From: Anaerolineae bacterium | Lineage (GTDB): Bacteria > Chloroflexota > Anaerolineae > Aggregatilineales > Phototrophicaceae | Length of the DNA: 64,000 nucleotides | Assembly: GCA_022841825.1 (NCBI GenBank) | Contig: JALHQT010000003.1 | Location: 310,001 to 374,000, forward strand | Reading direction: 5' to 3' | Shown: positions 52,282 to 61,656 of the stretch, in pieces | How the letters are laid out: each line of letters begins with the position of its first letter | Numbering within the stretch: position 1 is the first letter of the stretch | Notes under the pieces: model-generated | The model's database searches: none | What the model was told of the DNA's origin: nothing | Seen by the model: only the letters and a program-made list of their open reading frames with translations | Translations under genes and position numbers: made by a program

Positions 52282-52635
52282 ATGAAGTACTTGCTGATGA
52301 TCTACGGGGATGAAGCGGGATACGCCGCACTGACCGAAGCTGAAAATGCTGCTCTGATGGCGGAACATAACGTGTTCACACAAGAGGTGGTGCGTCGTGG
52401 GGTTATGCTCGGCGGCGAGGCGTTGGAACCGACTCACACCGCGACCACGGTTCGCGTCCGCGATGGCAAGACTTTCACGATTGACGGTCCCTTTGCCGAA
52501 ACCAAGGAACAGCTCGGCGGCTTCTACATCCTCGACTGCAAGGATCTCGATGAGGCACTGCTGATGGCATCGAAGATCCCCGACGCACGCACGGGATCTA
52601 TCGAAGTTCGCCCGATCATGAATCTGGGCGGCTAA
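52282..52635 (+). CDS. YCII/DGPF-domain protein
   Basis: A 117-residue protein with the YciI-like ferredoxin fold. It begins MKYLLMIYGDEAGYAAL and holds the name-giving DGPF motif in FTIDGPFAETKEQLGGFYIL. GAGGAGAG lies ahead of the start. DGPF proteins are known neighbours and functional partners of ECF42 sigma factors, and one follows 87 bp downstream. The molecular role of DGPF proteins is not firmly known. Confidence 0.92.
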   Translation: MKYLLMIYGDEAGYAALTEAENAALMAEHNVFTQEVVRRGVMLGGEALEPTHTATTVRVRDGKTFTIDGPFAETKEQLGGFYILDCKDLDEALLMASKIPDARTGSIEVRPIMNLGG

Positions 52636-52722
52636 TCACGCGCGCTGCGATGTGCTCGACAAGGCGACCTGGGGACAGCACGGACTCGTGTTGCCCCTGG
52701 TTGCGAGATGGGGGAAGCCAGG

Positions 52723-53958
52723 ATGACGGACACTGCTCAAATGGTTGCCGAGACTTTCCGGCAGGAATCCGGTCGTGTGCTGGCTGCGTTGGTGAGTGTG
52801 CTGCGGGACATCGAGCTTGCGCAGGACGCGCTTCAGGATGCGTTGATCGTTGCGCTCGAACGCTGGCAGAAAGATGGCATTCCTCCCAATCCTGGCGCAT
52901 GGATCACCGTCACGGCGAGACGAAAAGCGCTCGATAAACTGCGACGTGAGGGCAACTTTCGACACAAAATCGCCATGATGGGCGATTTGCAGTCGCTCAA
53001 TGTGGATGATGAAGCGGACGAGGTGGATGAAATGGAAATCCCGGATGAACGCCTGAAGCTGATGTTCACCTGCTGCCATCCCTCGCTTGGAGAGGAAGCG
53101 CAAATCGCCCTGACGCTCAATGCGCTGGGCGGCATGTCTACCGCAGAGGTCGCCAGCGCATTTCTCGTTTCTGAAGCGACCATGGCGCAGCGCCTGGTGC
53201 GGGCGAAACGCAAGATCCGCGATGCAGGCATTCCCTATCGCATTCCGCCGCTCGACCTGCTTCCCGAACGGCTCGACGCGCTGCTGACCGTCATCTACCT
53301 GATCTTCAACGAAGGCTACGCTGCGGCAAGTGGTGATTCCCTGATCCGTGTGCATTTGTGCGCGGAAGCCATCCACCTTGCCCGCATTCTCGCCGATCTC
53401 CTGCCAGATGCGGAGGCGCTGGGCTTGCTGGCGCTGCTGCTGCTGCAAGACTCGCGCAAGTCAGCGCGTGTGAACCGACAAGGCGAACTTGTCTTGCTGG
53501 AAGCGCAGGATCGGACGCTGTGGGATCATGCCAGCATCGCCGAAGGGACAGCCATCCTGGAGCGCGCGCTGTCACTGCGAGAGCCAGGCTTCTACCAGTT
53601 GCAAGCGGCGATTGCGGCGATTCATGCCGGTGCTGCGCGCGCTGAAGATACGGACTGGCGACAGATCTCGGCGCTTTACGGCAAGCTGGAGGAGATATCG
53701 CCCTCCCCTGTGATCAAGCTCAACCGCGCAGTGGCAGTCGCTATGGCAGAAGGTCCGGTCGCCGGACTTCGCCTGCTCGATCAGTTGGACGATGACGGCA
53801 GCCTGAAGCACTACTATCTCTTTCACGCGGCGCGCGGTCACTTGCTGGAGCGCACCCAATGGCTGGACGAAGCGAGGGGTGCTTATGAAGCGGCGCTTGC
53901 CCTGTGCGGCAATGCCGTCGAGCAGGCATTCCTGCGCCGCCGCCTCGCCGAATTGTGA
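52723..53958 (+). CDS. ECF42-type RNA polymerase sigma factor
   Basis: A 411-residue protein, twice the size of ordinary ECF factors. Sigma region 2 is [20 protein letters not shown] and [19 protein letters not shown]. Region 4 is [20 protein letters not shown] followed by [18 protein letters not shown]. The C-terminal DUF6596/TPR-like extension ([12 protein letters not shown], then [18 protein letters not shown]) replaces an anti-sigma factor in this group. ATG 52723 is favoured over 52708 on spacing to the AG-rich upstream bases. It pairs with the DGPF gene. Confidence 0.93.
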   Translation: MTDTAQMVAETFRQESGRVLAALVSVLRDIELAQDALQDALIVALERWQKDGIPPNPGAWITVTARRKALDKLRREGNFRHKIAMMGDLQSLNVDDEADEVDEMEIPDERLKLMFTCCHPSLGEEAQIALTLNALGGMSTAEVASAFLVSEATMAQRLVRAKRKIRDAGIPYRIPPLDLLPERLDALLTVIYLIFNEGYAAASGDSLIRVHLCAEAIHLARILADLLPDAEALGLLALLLLQDSRKSARVNRQGELVLLEAQDRTLWDHASIAEGTAILERALSLREPGFYQLQAAIAAIHAGAARAEDTDWRQISALYGKLEEISPSPVIKLNRAVAVAMAEGPVAGLRLLDQLDDDGSLKHYYLFHAARGHLLERTQWLDEARGAYEAALALCGNAVEQAFLRRRLAEL

Positions 53959-53981
53959 CTCGCAGTCCCCCGCCGAATTCG

Positions 53982-54010
53982 TTGACAGCCCGCCTATTCA
54001 ATGTTACCGT
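53982..54010 (+). promoter_or_regulatory. Promoter for the second ABC importer cluster
   Basis: A perfect TTGACA at 53982-53987, 17 bp, then TACCGT at 54005-54010 preceded by TG one base upstream (extended -10). It is similar in form to the promoter at 10642-10670 (TTGACA-N17-TACAGT). It lies about 60 bp before the permease start. Confidence 0.55.
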
Positions 54011-54068
54011 CTCGCCCTGAATGTGCGATCATTCGTTTCTTTATCGACAAAACATCTGCTGCCTATTT

Positions 54069-55043
54069 ATGACTTCTTTCACCCCAACGACGAACGGTAT
54101 CCTCGACCTCTACCGACGCAGCCCGCTGCGCCATGTCCAGCCGGTGGTCTTCGCGCTGGTGGGCATGGTGATTGTGCTCGCCCTCGTCTCGCCGCGCTCC
54201 GCCGAACCCGCCAATCTGATTAACCTCGTGCGCCAGGGCGGACCGCTGGCGTTGGTCGCCATCGGGCAGACCATCGTCATGATCAGCGGCGGGTTGGATC
54301 TCTCGGTCGGGTCGGTCGTCATCCTGGCGGACGTGATGGCTGCGCAGATGATCTCCGGGCAGGAAGAGCGGGTCATCCCGGTGGTGCTGCTGGTGCTGGG
54401 CATCGGCGCGCTGATCGGGCTTGCCAACGGCGTGCTGGTCGTGCTGCTGCGCGTGACGCCGTTCATCGCCACGCTCGGCATGAACTTCGTCGTCTTTGGC
54501 GCGGCGCTGCTCTATTCGGGCGGTGCGCCGCGTGGCGATATCCCGCCGAACATGCGCTTCTGGGGCAATGGCTTCATCGCAGAGGTCATCCCGGCGGCGG
54601 CAGTCGTGCTGCTGCTGGTGGCGCTGGTGGCGTGGTTCCTCCTCAGCCGGACGACGTTTGGGCGGCGGCTGACGGCAATCGGCGCGAACCGCCGCGTCGC
54701 TTATCTCTCCGGCGTCAGTGTGCGCCGCGTCACGCTGCTCGCGTATGGGCTGAGCGGGCTGCTGGCGTCGGCAGGCGGCTTGCTGCTGGTGGCGTTCGTC
54801 GGCGTCGGCACGTTGGAGGTCGGCACCGACTTCCTGCTGGGGTCGATTGCTGCCAGCGTGATCGGCGGTACGCCGTTTGAAGGCGGCAAAGGCACGGTCG
54901 GCGGGACGATTGCCGGCGTGCTGTTCCTGATGGTGTTGTACAGCATCCTGACCGCGCTGGCGCTGCCCGTGAGCGGGCGGCGGATCGCGGAAGGGCTGAT
55001 CATCCTGGCGGCGGTGGCGCTCTATGCGCGCGCACGAACATGA
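54069..55043 (+). CDS. Ribose-type ABC importer permease A
   Basis: A 324-residue membrane protein of the RbsC/AraH family. The family signature ALVAIGQTIVMISGGLDLSVGSVVILADV is complete, and GANRRVAYLSGVSVRRVTLL is the ATPase contact. ATG 54069 (MTSFTPTTNG) is chosen over the longer frame. It leads an importer with the unusual order permease, binding protein, ATPase, second permease. Substrates of this family are pentoses, hexoses or polyols. Confidence 0.92.
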   Translation: MTSFTPTTNGILDLYRRSPLRHVQPVVFALVGMVIVLALVSPRSAEPANLINLVRQGGPLALVAIGQTIVMISGGLDLSVGSVVILADVMAAQMISGQEERVIPVVLLVLGIGALIGLANGVLVVLLRVTPFIATLGMNFVVFGAALLYSGGAPRGDIPPNMRFWGNGFIAEVIPAAAVVLLLVALVAWFLLSRTTFGRRLTAIGANRRVAYLSGVSVRRVTLLAYGLSGLLASAGGLLLVAFVGVGTLEVGTDFLLGSIAASVIGGTPFEGGKGTVGGTIAGVLFLMVLYSILTALALPVSGRRIAEGLIILAAVALYARART

Positions 55044-55156
55044 CCGCCCAACGAAATGTGCCGGACGAGAACTTAAGGAGGGGAATGGCTTTCATACAGG
55101 CTCGGTCTACAACTCGGAATGGTAACTTTATTCGTACGGCAGGGAGAACAGGAACT

Positions 55157-56278
55157 ATGCGCACGAAAGCAATTCTCGTTTTGATGGCGCTGCTGCTGAC
55201 CGTCGGCATGGTCGCCGCGCAGGATGCAGTCGAAGACATCGTCACCGAATACTCGACCGATTACCTCAATGACGAAACACTCGCCGTTCAGGAGGGCGAA
55301 GAGGTTGATACCAGCGCCTTCGCCAAAGAAGGTCCGTACACCATCGGTTTCATCAACTGGTCTACCGCCAACTCTTGGACGGTGCAGATTGACGAAGAGA
55401 TCAAGCACGAAGCCAGCCTGTACCCGGACATCGAAGAACTGATCACCGTCAGCTCTGACGGCGATGTCAACAAGCAGATCACGCAGATCGAAGACATGAT
55501 CTCGCTGGGCGTCGATGTGCTGCTGGTCATCCCGGTCGCCACCGAACCGATCCTCCCGGCGCTGGAGCTGGCTGCTGAGCAGGGCATCCCGGTCGTCGTC
55601 TTCGCCTCGGCGCCGCCTGCCGAAGATTCGCAGGTGACGACGCTGTGGGCGGACCAGGTGCAGTTTGGTCGCCTCCAGGGCGACTTCCTGATGGAAGAAC
55701 TGGGCTGCGAAGGCAACATCATCGTCCTGAATGGCTTGGCGGGCATCGCCACCAGCGACCTGCGTCGTCAGGGCTTGCAGGAAGCCATTGAAGCCTGCCC
55801 GGATGGTGGGGCAAACGTGACCGTCCTGGCGGAAGAAGATGCGCTGTGGGCGTATGACCAGGGTAAGCTGGCGGTCGAGCGTATGCTGGCGGCGTTCCCG
55901 GAAATTGACGGCGTCTGGTCGCAGGGCGGCGCGATGACTCAGGGCGCGATTGACGCATTCGAGGCGGCAGGACGTGACCTGGTGCCGATGACGGGCGAGG
56001 ACAACAACGGCTTCATGCTGGCGTGGCAGGAACGCATGGACGACGGCTTCACGGCGATTGCTGCCTCCGAACCGACCTGGCAGAGCCGCGTCGCGCTCCA
56101 GGCAGGGCTGCGCATCCTCCAGGGTATCCCGGTCAACTCGTTCTATCGCCTCCAGGTGCCGACGATCACCGGCGAGACGCTGGAAGACTACGTGCGTCCG
56201 GAATACTCGGACGCCTACTGGACGAACTCACTGCTGCCCGCCGAAGTCGCGGATGAGATTTACGGGCAGGAGAGCTAG
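55157..56278 (+). CDS. Ribose-type substrate-binding protein
   Basis: A 373-residue exported protein with a signal peptide (TKAILVLMALLLTVGMVAAQ) from ATG 55157, behind AGGAA. The mature protein matches periplasmic binding proteins of the RbsB type (YTIGFINWSTANSWTVQI, ISLGVDVLLVIPVATEP, VVFASAPP, GVWSQGGAMTQGAIDAFEAAG). A 50-residue acidic N-terminal stretch precedes the fold. No lipobox Cys is visible, although many relatives in monoderms are lipoproteins. The sugar or polyol is not determined. Confidence 0.92.
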   Translation: MRTKAILVLMALLLTVGMVAAQDAVEDIVTEYSTDYLNDETLAVQEGEEVDTSAFAKEGPYTIGFINWSTANSWTVQIDEEIKHEASLYPDIEELITVSSDGDVNKQITQIEDMISLGVDVLLVIPVATEPILPALELAAEQGIPVVVFASAPPAEDSQVTTLWADQVQFGRLQGDFLMEELGCEGNIIVLNGLAGIATSDLRRQGLQEAIEACPDGGANVTVLAEEDALWAYDQGKLAVERMLAAFPEIDGVWSQGGAMTQGAIDAFEAAGRDLVPMTGEDNNGFMLAWQERMDDGFTAIAASEPTWQSRVALQAGLRILQGIPVNSFYRLQVPTITGETLEDYVRPEYSDAYWTNSLLPAEVADEIYGQES

Positions 56279-56302
56279 TGTAGGTTCTCGTATCTTTACG
56301 AC

Positions 56303-56368
56303 GGACAAGGCACGCCTTGTCCCTACAGACGCAGCGATGCTCCTGTAGGGGCGGGGTGTGCCTCGTCC
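56303..56368. repeat. Inverted pair of 24-bp palindromic modules
   Basis: 56303-56326 (GGACAAGGC core, ending CCCTAC) faces 56345-56368 (GTAGGGGC start, CCTCGTCC end) across an 18-bp spacer. It fills most of the gap between binding-protein and ATPase genes. Confidence 0.85.
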
Positions 56369-56393
56369 GCGAATGCTGAAAACTGGATTTTTT

Positions 56394-57893
56394 ATGACCT
56401 CCGCGCCGCTGCTTTCAATTGAACATATCAGCAAGTCGTTTCCCGGCGTGCGCGCGCTGGCGGATGTATCGTTTGAGGTGCGCACGGGTGAAGTCCATGC
56501 GCTGGTGGGCGAAAACGGCGCGGGCAAATCGACTCTGATGAAAATCCTCGCGGGTGTTTACCACCCGGACAGCGGCGGCATCCGCTGGCAGGGGCAGCCT
56601 GTCGCGCTGCGCAGCCCCGCCGAGGCACAGCGCCTGGGCATCAGCATCATCTACCAGGAATTTAACCTGCTGCCGGATTTGACGGTGGCGGAAAACGTGC
56701 TGCTCAACCGTGAGCCGCGCACGCGCTGGGGCATGATCGACTGGCGGGCGCTGAATGAGCGCACGCGCCAACTACTGGGCGATCTCGACACCCATATCGA
56801 CCCGCGCGCGCCGCTCCACGACCTGAGTGTCGCCCAACAGCAGATCGTCGAGATCGTCAAGGCGCTGGCTTTTGATGCCAGGCTGCTGATCATGGATGAG
56901 CCGACGGCGGCGCTCAATCCGACCGAGGTGGGTCATCTTTACACCATGATCGAACGGCTGAAGCAGCGCGGCAGCAGTGTCATCTTTATCTCGCACCGAC
57001 TGGACGAAGTCTTTCACATCAGCGATACGATCACCGTGCTGAAAGACGGGCAGCATGTCGGCAGCGCGCCCGCCAGCAGTCTGACGCGCGAAGAAGTCGT
57101 GCGGCGGATGGTCGGGCGGCAGCTTCAGGACATCTTCCCCGCGCGCCTGCCGCCGGGAAGCGGCGAGCCGCTGATGGAAGTGCGCGGCTTGCAGGGTCCC
57201 CGTCTGCGTGACATCGATCTGCGCCTGCACGCGGGCGAAATCCTGGGCTTGGCGGGGTTGGAGGGGCATGGTCAGCGTGAGCTGGCGCGCACCCTCTTCG
57301 GCATCGAGCCGATCCAGCGCGGCGAGGTGCGCATCCGGGGTCAGGCGATCCACCTGCGCCACCCTGCCGATGCGATGACGCACGGGGTCGCCTTTCTGAG
57401 CGACGACCGCAAGGTCGAAGGCGTGGCGCTGACGCTTGGCGTGCGGGAGAACATCGGATTGCCCAACCTCGACCGCTTCAGCCGGATGACGGTTGTGCAG
57501 GACACGCTGGAGCGCGCCGCCTGCCGCCAGATCGTCGAGACGCTCTCGGTCAAGACGCCCGGCATCGAGCAGCCTGTGCGTCTGTTAAGCGGCGGCAATC
57601 AGCAGAAGACCGTGCTCTCCAAGTGGCTGATCTCCGAGCCGCGTGTGCTGATCTTCGTCGAACCGACGCGCGGCATTGACGTAGGCGCGAAGGTCGAAAT
57701 CTATAGGTTGATCCACCAATTGGCGAGCCAGGGCGCGGGCGTCCTGATGGTCTCCAGCGACCTGCTGGAGCTGCTCGGTCTGAGCAGTCGTGTCCTCGTC
57801 CTGCGCGACGGTGCGATCACAGCGGAACTGCCCGGCGCGACCGCCAGCGAAGAATCGATCATGCTCGCCGCGACCGGCGTGCACACAGGATAG
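56394..57893 (+). CDS. Ribose-type ABC importer ATPase (two ABC modules)
   Basis: A 499-residue tandem ATPase of the RbsA/XylG type. In the first module Walker A is GENGAGKST (near residue 40), the signature-like segment LSVAQQQIVEIVKAL and Walker B LLIMDEPTAAL. The second module has the degenerate P-loop LAGLEGHGQREL and an intact LSGGNQQK signature. One degenerate P-loop is normal in this family. ATG 56394 follows the repeat pair; the frame from 56358 would begin in repeat DNA. Confidence 0.95.
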   Translation: MTSAPLLSIEHISKSFPGVRALADVSFEVRTGEVHALVGENGAGKSTLMKILAGVYHPDSGGIRWQGQPVALRSPAEAQRLGISIIYQEFNLLPDLTVAENVLLNREPRTRWGMIDWRALNERTRQLLGDLDTHIDPRAPLHDLSVAQQQIVEIVKALAFDARLLIMDEPTAALNPTEVGHLYTMIERLKQRGSSVIFISHRLDEVFHISDTITVLKDGQHVGSAPASSLTREEVVRRMVGRQLQDIFPARLPPGSGEPLMEVRGLQGPRLRDIDLRLHAGEILGLAGLEGHGQRELARTLFGIEPIQRGEVRIRGQAIHLRHPADAMTHGVAFLSDDRKVEGVALTLGVRENIGLPNLDRFSRMTVVQDTLERAACRQIVETLSVKTPGIEQPVRLLSGGNQQKTVLSKWLISEPRVLIFVEPTRGIDVGAKVEIYRLIHQLASQGAGVLMVSSDLLELLGLSSRVLVLRDGAITAELPGATASEESIMLAATGVHTG

Positions 57894-57896
57894 ACC

Positions 57897-58886
57897 ATGA
57901 CCAGCACGCCGCTTTCACATTCCCCCACGACGAGCCGCAGTCGCTGGCTGAAAGGGCAGCGCGATGTGCTGCTGATCTGGGCGATCCTGGTCGTGCTGGT
58001 CATCATCGCCAGCCTGGCATCCGACCGCTTCCTGACGCCTTTCAACCTGGAGCGCGTGACGGCGCAGTTGACAGCGCTGACGCTCGTCGCCATCGGTCAG
58101 ACCTTCGTTCTGCTGACTGCCGGGATCGATCTGTCGGTCGGGTCGGTCGTCTCGCTGGTCGGCACACTGATGGTCGGGATCATCACCGATGCGCCGGAAA
58201 GCTGGCTGCTGGGGGCGGTTGTGGCGCTGGGAGTGGGCGCGCTGGTCGGCTTGGTCAACGGGCTGGCGGTGACGCGCCTGCGTGTTTCGCCCTTCATGGT
58301 GACTCTTGCGACGCTCTCGGTCGTGCAGGGCTTGGCGCTGCTGGTCTTCGACCTCCAGCGAGACAGCGCCTCCGGCAGCATCACGCGCGCTTTTGGCGAG
58401 GTCTTCACGGGCAGCCTGGGTCCGGTGCCGATTCCGCTGCTGCTGATCGTCGTGCCGCTGTTCCTCAGCGCGCTCGTCCTGCGCCAGACGCCGTTCGGGC
58501 GGCACGTCTACGCGCTCGGCAGCAACGAGAACGCGACGCGCCTCTCCGGCATGGCGACTGACCGCGTGAAGCTGATGGTCTACGTGATTTCGGGCGTGAT
58601 GGCGGGCTTCGCGGGTTTGTATACGGCAGCGCGCACACTCTCCGGTAATCCGCTGATCGGGGAGAGCATCGCTTTTGAGTCGATCACCGCCGTCGTGTTG
58701 GGCGGTGTCAGCCTGATGGGCGGACGCGGCTCGATCCTGGGCACGCTGGCGGGCGTGCTGATCATTGGCGTCCTCAGCAACATGCTCAATCTGCTGCGCG
58801 TGCCGAGCGATTATCAGTATGTGCTGCGCGGCGTGCTGCTGGTGGTGGCGGTCATGCTCTACGCGCGGCGGGGACGCCTGGCATGA
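57897..58886 (+). CDS. Ribose-type ABC importer permease B
   Basis: A 329-residue membrane protein of the same family as permease A (ALTLVAIGQTFVLLTAGIDL then SVGSVVSLVGTLMV; ATPase-contact loop GSNENATRLSGMATDRVKLM). Two non-identical permeases imply a heterodimeric channel. It starts 3 bp after the ATPase stop and overlaps the kinase by 4 bp. Confidence 0.93.
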   Translation: MTSTPLSHSPTTSRSRWLKGQRDVLLIWAILVVLVIIASLASDRFLTPFNLERVTAQLTALTLVAIGQTFVLLTAGIDLSVGSVVSLVGTLMVGIITDAPESWLLGAVVALGVGALVGLVNGLAVTRLRVSPFMVTLATLSVVQGLALLVFDLQRDSASGSITRAFGEVFTGSLGPVPIPLLLIVVPLFLSALVLRQTPFGRHVYALGSNENATRLSGMATDRVKLMVYVISGVMAGFAGLYTAARTLSGNPLIGESIAFESITAVVLGGVSLMGGRGSILGTLAGVLIIGVLSNMLNLLRVPSDYQYVLRGVLLVVAVMLYARRGRLA

Positions 58887-60412
58887 GCGCGGACCTGCTG
58901 CTCGGCATCGACTCCGGCACGTCAGTCGTCAAGAGCGTCGTCTTCGACCCATCTGGCGTCGAGATAGCCGTCGCACGGCGTGAGACGCCCGTCCTGACGC
59001 CACAGCCCGGCTGGTCGGAGGTCGATATGGTCGCCCTCTGGCGCGCAGCCGCCGAGACGATCCGCGAAGTGGTCGCCGTCGTCGGCGCGGAACGCATCGC
59101 GGCGGTCGGCATCAGCGGCACCGCCTGCGGCGTGTGGGCACTCGACGCGGACGGCGCGCCTGTGCGCAATGCCATCCTGTGGAACGACGGCAGGGCGGCG
59201 GAGATCATCGCGGCGTGGCAGGCGGACGGCACCTATCGCCGCATCTTCGAGATTTCCGGCAATGCGCCATTTCCCGGCTACCCTCTTTCGACGCTGCGCT
59301 GGCTGCACCTGCACGATCCTCAGACGCTTCAGCGGGCGCGCTGGCTGCTTTTCCACAAGGACTGGCTGCGCTGGAACCTGACGGGCGATATTCACACCGA
59401 CGAGTCAGATGTCTCGTACTTTCCCGGCGACATCCGCGCGCGGTCACACAGCGATGCGCTGCTGGAGCTGGCGGGGCTGAGCACCTACCGCGACCGCCTG
59501 CCGCCGCTGCTGCCCTCGCAGGCGGTCGCCGGACATGTCACAGCGGAAGCAGCGGCGCTGACCGGGCTGCGCGCCGGGACGCCGGTCGTGGCGGGCGCGG
59601 TCGATGTGGTGGCGTCGGCGCTGGGCGGCGGCGCGCAGGCGGCGGGGCAGGCGGTCGCCATCCTGGGGACGAGCTTCCTCAACAGCCTCGTCACGGCGGA
59701 ACCCGCCTTCGTGCCTGTCGAGAGTGGGGTGCAGGCGGTCATGCCCGGCGGCGGTTGGCTGCGCTCGGTCGTCAACACCTCCGGCACGATCAACATCGAT
59801 TGGCTGGTCGAACAGCTGGCGACGGACGAACGCCGCGCGGCGGAAGTGGCGGGCGACAGCGTGTATGCCCGCATCGAGGCGGTCATCGGGGCAGTCCCGC
59901 CGGGCGCGAACGGCGTTGTCTATCTGCCGTATCTGAACACGGCGGGCATCGTCTCGCCATTTGCCGAGCCGAACGCGCGCGGGCAGTTCTTTGGGCTGGC
60001 GATGACGACGACGCGCGCCGACCTGATGCGCGCAGTGTATGAGGGGACGGCGCTGGCGATGCGCGACTGCTTCGACGCCATCGGGCAGCCGGTCGCGGAG
60101 GTGGTGCTTGTCGGCGGTGGGGCGCGCTCCGCCTTCTGGGCGCAGATGTTCGCCGACGCGACCAACCGCCGCATCGTCATCACCGAGGGCAGCGAATTTG
60201 GCGCGCGCGGCGCGGCAATCCTGGCGGGTGTGGGGACGGGCGTCTTCCCCTCATTCGCCGAGGCGGTCGCGCGGACGGTGCGCCCGGCGCGCGTCTTCAC
60301 GCCGGATGCCGACGCGGCGCGCATGTACGCGGCAGTCTATCCGCTCTATCAGCACCTTTACCGCACAGCGCGCGAGGCGTGGGCGATGCGGCACGGGATT
60401 TTCGGGTATTAG
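58883..60412 (+). CDS. FGGY-family carbohydrate kinase
   Basis: A 509-residue sugar/polyol kinase. The N-terminal phosphate motif is LLGIDSGTSVVKSVVFD. The FGGY signatures are FHKDWLRWNLTGDIHTDESD (substrate side) and AEVVLVGGGARSAFWAQMFAD (adenosine side). The sequence is xylulokinase-like but could act on ribulose, erythritol or another polyol. It is co-translated with the importer permease, so the transported sugar is probably its substrate, directly or after oxidation by the next gene product. Confidence 0.93.
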   Translation: MSADLLLGIDSGTSVVKSVVFDPSGVEIAVARRETPVLTPQPGWSEVDMVALWRAAAETIREVVAVVGAERIAAVGISGTACGVWALDADGAPVRNAILWNDGRAAEIIAAWQADGTYRRIFEISGNAPFPGYPLSTLRWLHLHDPQTLQRARWLLFHKDWLRWNLTGDIHTDESDVSYFPGDIRARSHSDALLELAGLSTYRDRLPPLLPSQAVAGHVTAEAAALTGLRAGTPVVAGAVDVVASALGGGAQAAGQAVAILGTSFLNSLVTAEPAFVPVESGVQAVMPGGGWLRSVVNTSGTINIDWLVEQLATDERRAAEVAGDSVYARIEAVIGAVPPGANGVVYLPYLNTAGIVSPFAEPNARGQFFGLAMTTTRADLMRAVYEGTALAMRDCFDAIGQPVAEVVLVGGGARSAFWAQMFADATNRRIVITEGSEFGARGAAILAGVGTGVFPSFAEAVARTVRPARVFTPDADAARMYAAVYPLYQHLYRTAREAWAMRHGIFGY

Positions 60413-60422
60413 GAAGTGTCTT

Positions 60423-61544
60423 ATGCCAAATGATGTCAAGGTCGCTTTTGTCGGCTGCACACACCCGCATATCTTCGCGCGCTTGCAGCTTCTGCGCGAA
60501 TGGGGAATCGAGGCGGTCGGTGCGTATGACCCGGATGCCGCGCTGACCTCCGCGCTGGAGCGTGACTACGGTCTTAAGGCGTATCCTTCGCCGGAGGCGG
60601 TGCTGGATCAGCCAGGCGTGAACTGGGCGATCATCGAAGGCTGGGACCCGGATAACGCGCACTACGTGGCGGCGGCGCTGGCGCGCGGGCAGGCGATCCT
60701 GCTGGAAAAGCCCGGCGCGCCCAACCTGCCCGCCATGCATGCTCTGGTCGATGCCGTGAAAGCGGCGCGGGCGGTGCCGTTCCAGGTCGGCTACATGCTG
60801 CCCTACGGCGCTGGGATGGCGCACGCACGGCGCATTTTAGACGAAGGCGTGCTGGGTCCCGTGACGCTGGCGCGCTTTCACGGCGCGACTCCGGTCGGCG
60901 GTTCGCGCGAAATCTGGCAGAGTATCCCGGGCAACCTGGGTGGCTTGATGTACACCGACGCCTGCCATGTCGTCCACCTGATTGTGCGGCTGCTGGGGAT
61001 GCCGCACGAGGTGCGCGGCAAGATCCTGCGCCTGCCCGCAGGCGAGACAGTGATCGCGCACGGCTTCAAGCAGGATACGCTTTCGGGGCTGGGCGCGACG
61101 GTCGAGATGCCGATCGGCGGGCTGGTCTACGAGGACGTGGGCGCGGCAGTCTTCGATTATGGCGACAAGCTCGTCACGATGGATCTGACGGGCTGGGAGG
61201 CGCATCCCTGGGTCGAGGCGTGGCGCATCGAATTGTACGGCGCGAACGGTACGCTGCATGTCGGATTGCAGCCGCCCTGGTACAAGCTGTATGTGCGCAA
61301 CCCGAAGGCGGGCTACGAACCCGGCTGGCACGAATGGTCGAGCCTGGAAGGGAGCAGCGTGGGTAATTCGCTGCTGGTGGATGAGAATTACACCAACGAG
61401 ATGCGCCACATGCTGGAGCGGGTGCGTGCCTGGGACACCAACAACGCGCGCTCGCTGATGGAGGCGGAGGCGGTCATCACGCTTCTGAGCGCGATTTACG
61501 ACTCCGACCGCGACGGGTCGGCGGTGCGGGTGGGGCTGCGCTAA
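60423..61544 (+). CDS. Gfo/Idh/MocA-family oxidoreductase
   Basis: A 373-residue NAD(P)-dependent oxidoreductase. The Rossmann start KVAFVGCTHPHIFARLQLL departs from the usual GxGxxG (here GCTHPH). The catalytic lysine is in LLEKPGAPNLPAM (near residue 98) and the second motif GGLMYTDACHVVHLIVRLLG carries the conserved Asp and His. Family members oxidise inositol, sugars or sugar acids. It follows the kinase by 10 bp, so it probably works on the imported polyol. Confidence 0.9.
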   Translation: MPNDVKVAFVGCTHPHIFARLQLLREWGIEAVGAYDPDAALTSALERDYGLKAYPSPEAVLDQPGVNWAIIEGWDPDNAHYVAAALARGQAILLEKPGAPNLPAMHALVDAVKAARAVPFQVGYMLPYGAGMAHARRILDEGVLGPVTLARFHGATPVGGSREIWQSIPGNLGGLMYTDACHVVHLIVRLLGMPHEVRGKILRLPAGETVIAHGFKQDTLSGLGATVEMPIGGLVYEDVGAAVFDYGDKLVTMDLTGWEAHPWVEAWRIELYGANGTLHVGLQPPWYKLYVRNPKAGYEPGWHEWSSLEGSSVGNSLLVDENYTNEMRHMLERVRAWDTNNARSLMEAEAVITLLSAIYDSDRDGSAVRVGLR

Positions 61545-61556
61545 ACAGGGCACGCC

Positions 61557-61594
61557 GGGCAGACACGCCGGGTAGACACATGGGTCTGCCCCTA
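61557..61594. repeat. Degenerate palindromic module with GGGCAGAC arms
   Basis: GGGCAGAC near 61557 mirrors GTCTGCCC near 61584, ending CCCTA. It looks like a longer-centred relative of the 24-bp modules, in the gap before the M24 peptidase gene. Confidence 0.45.
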
Positions 61595-61656
61595 TGGAGG
61601 ACGCCTGATATTGGGGTGATGCCGCGACATTTCCCGTATGGATGAGAGGACATGCC

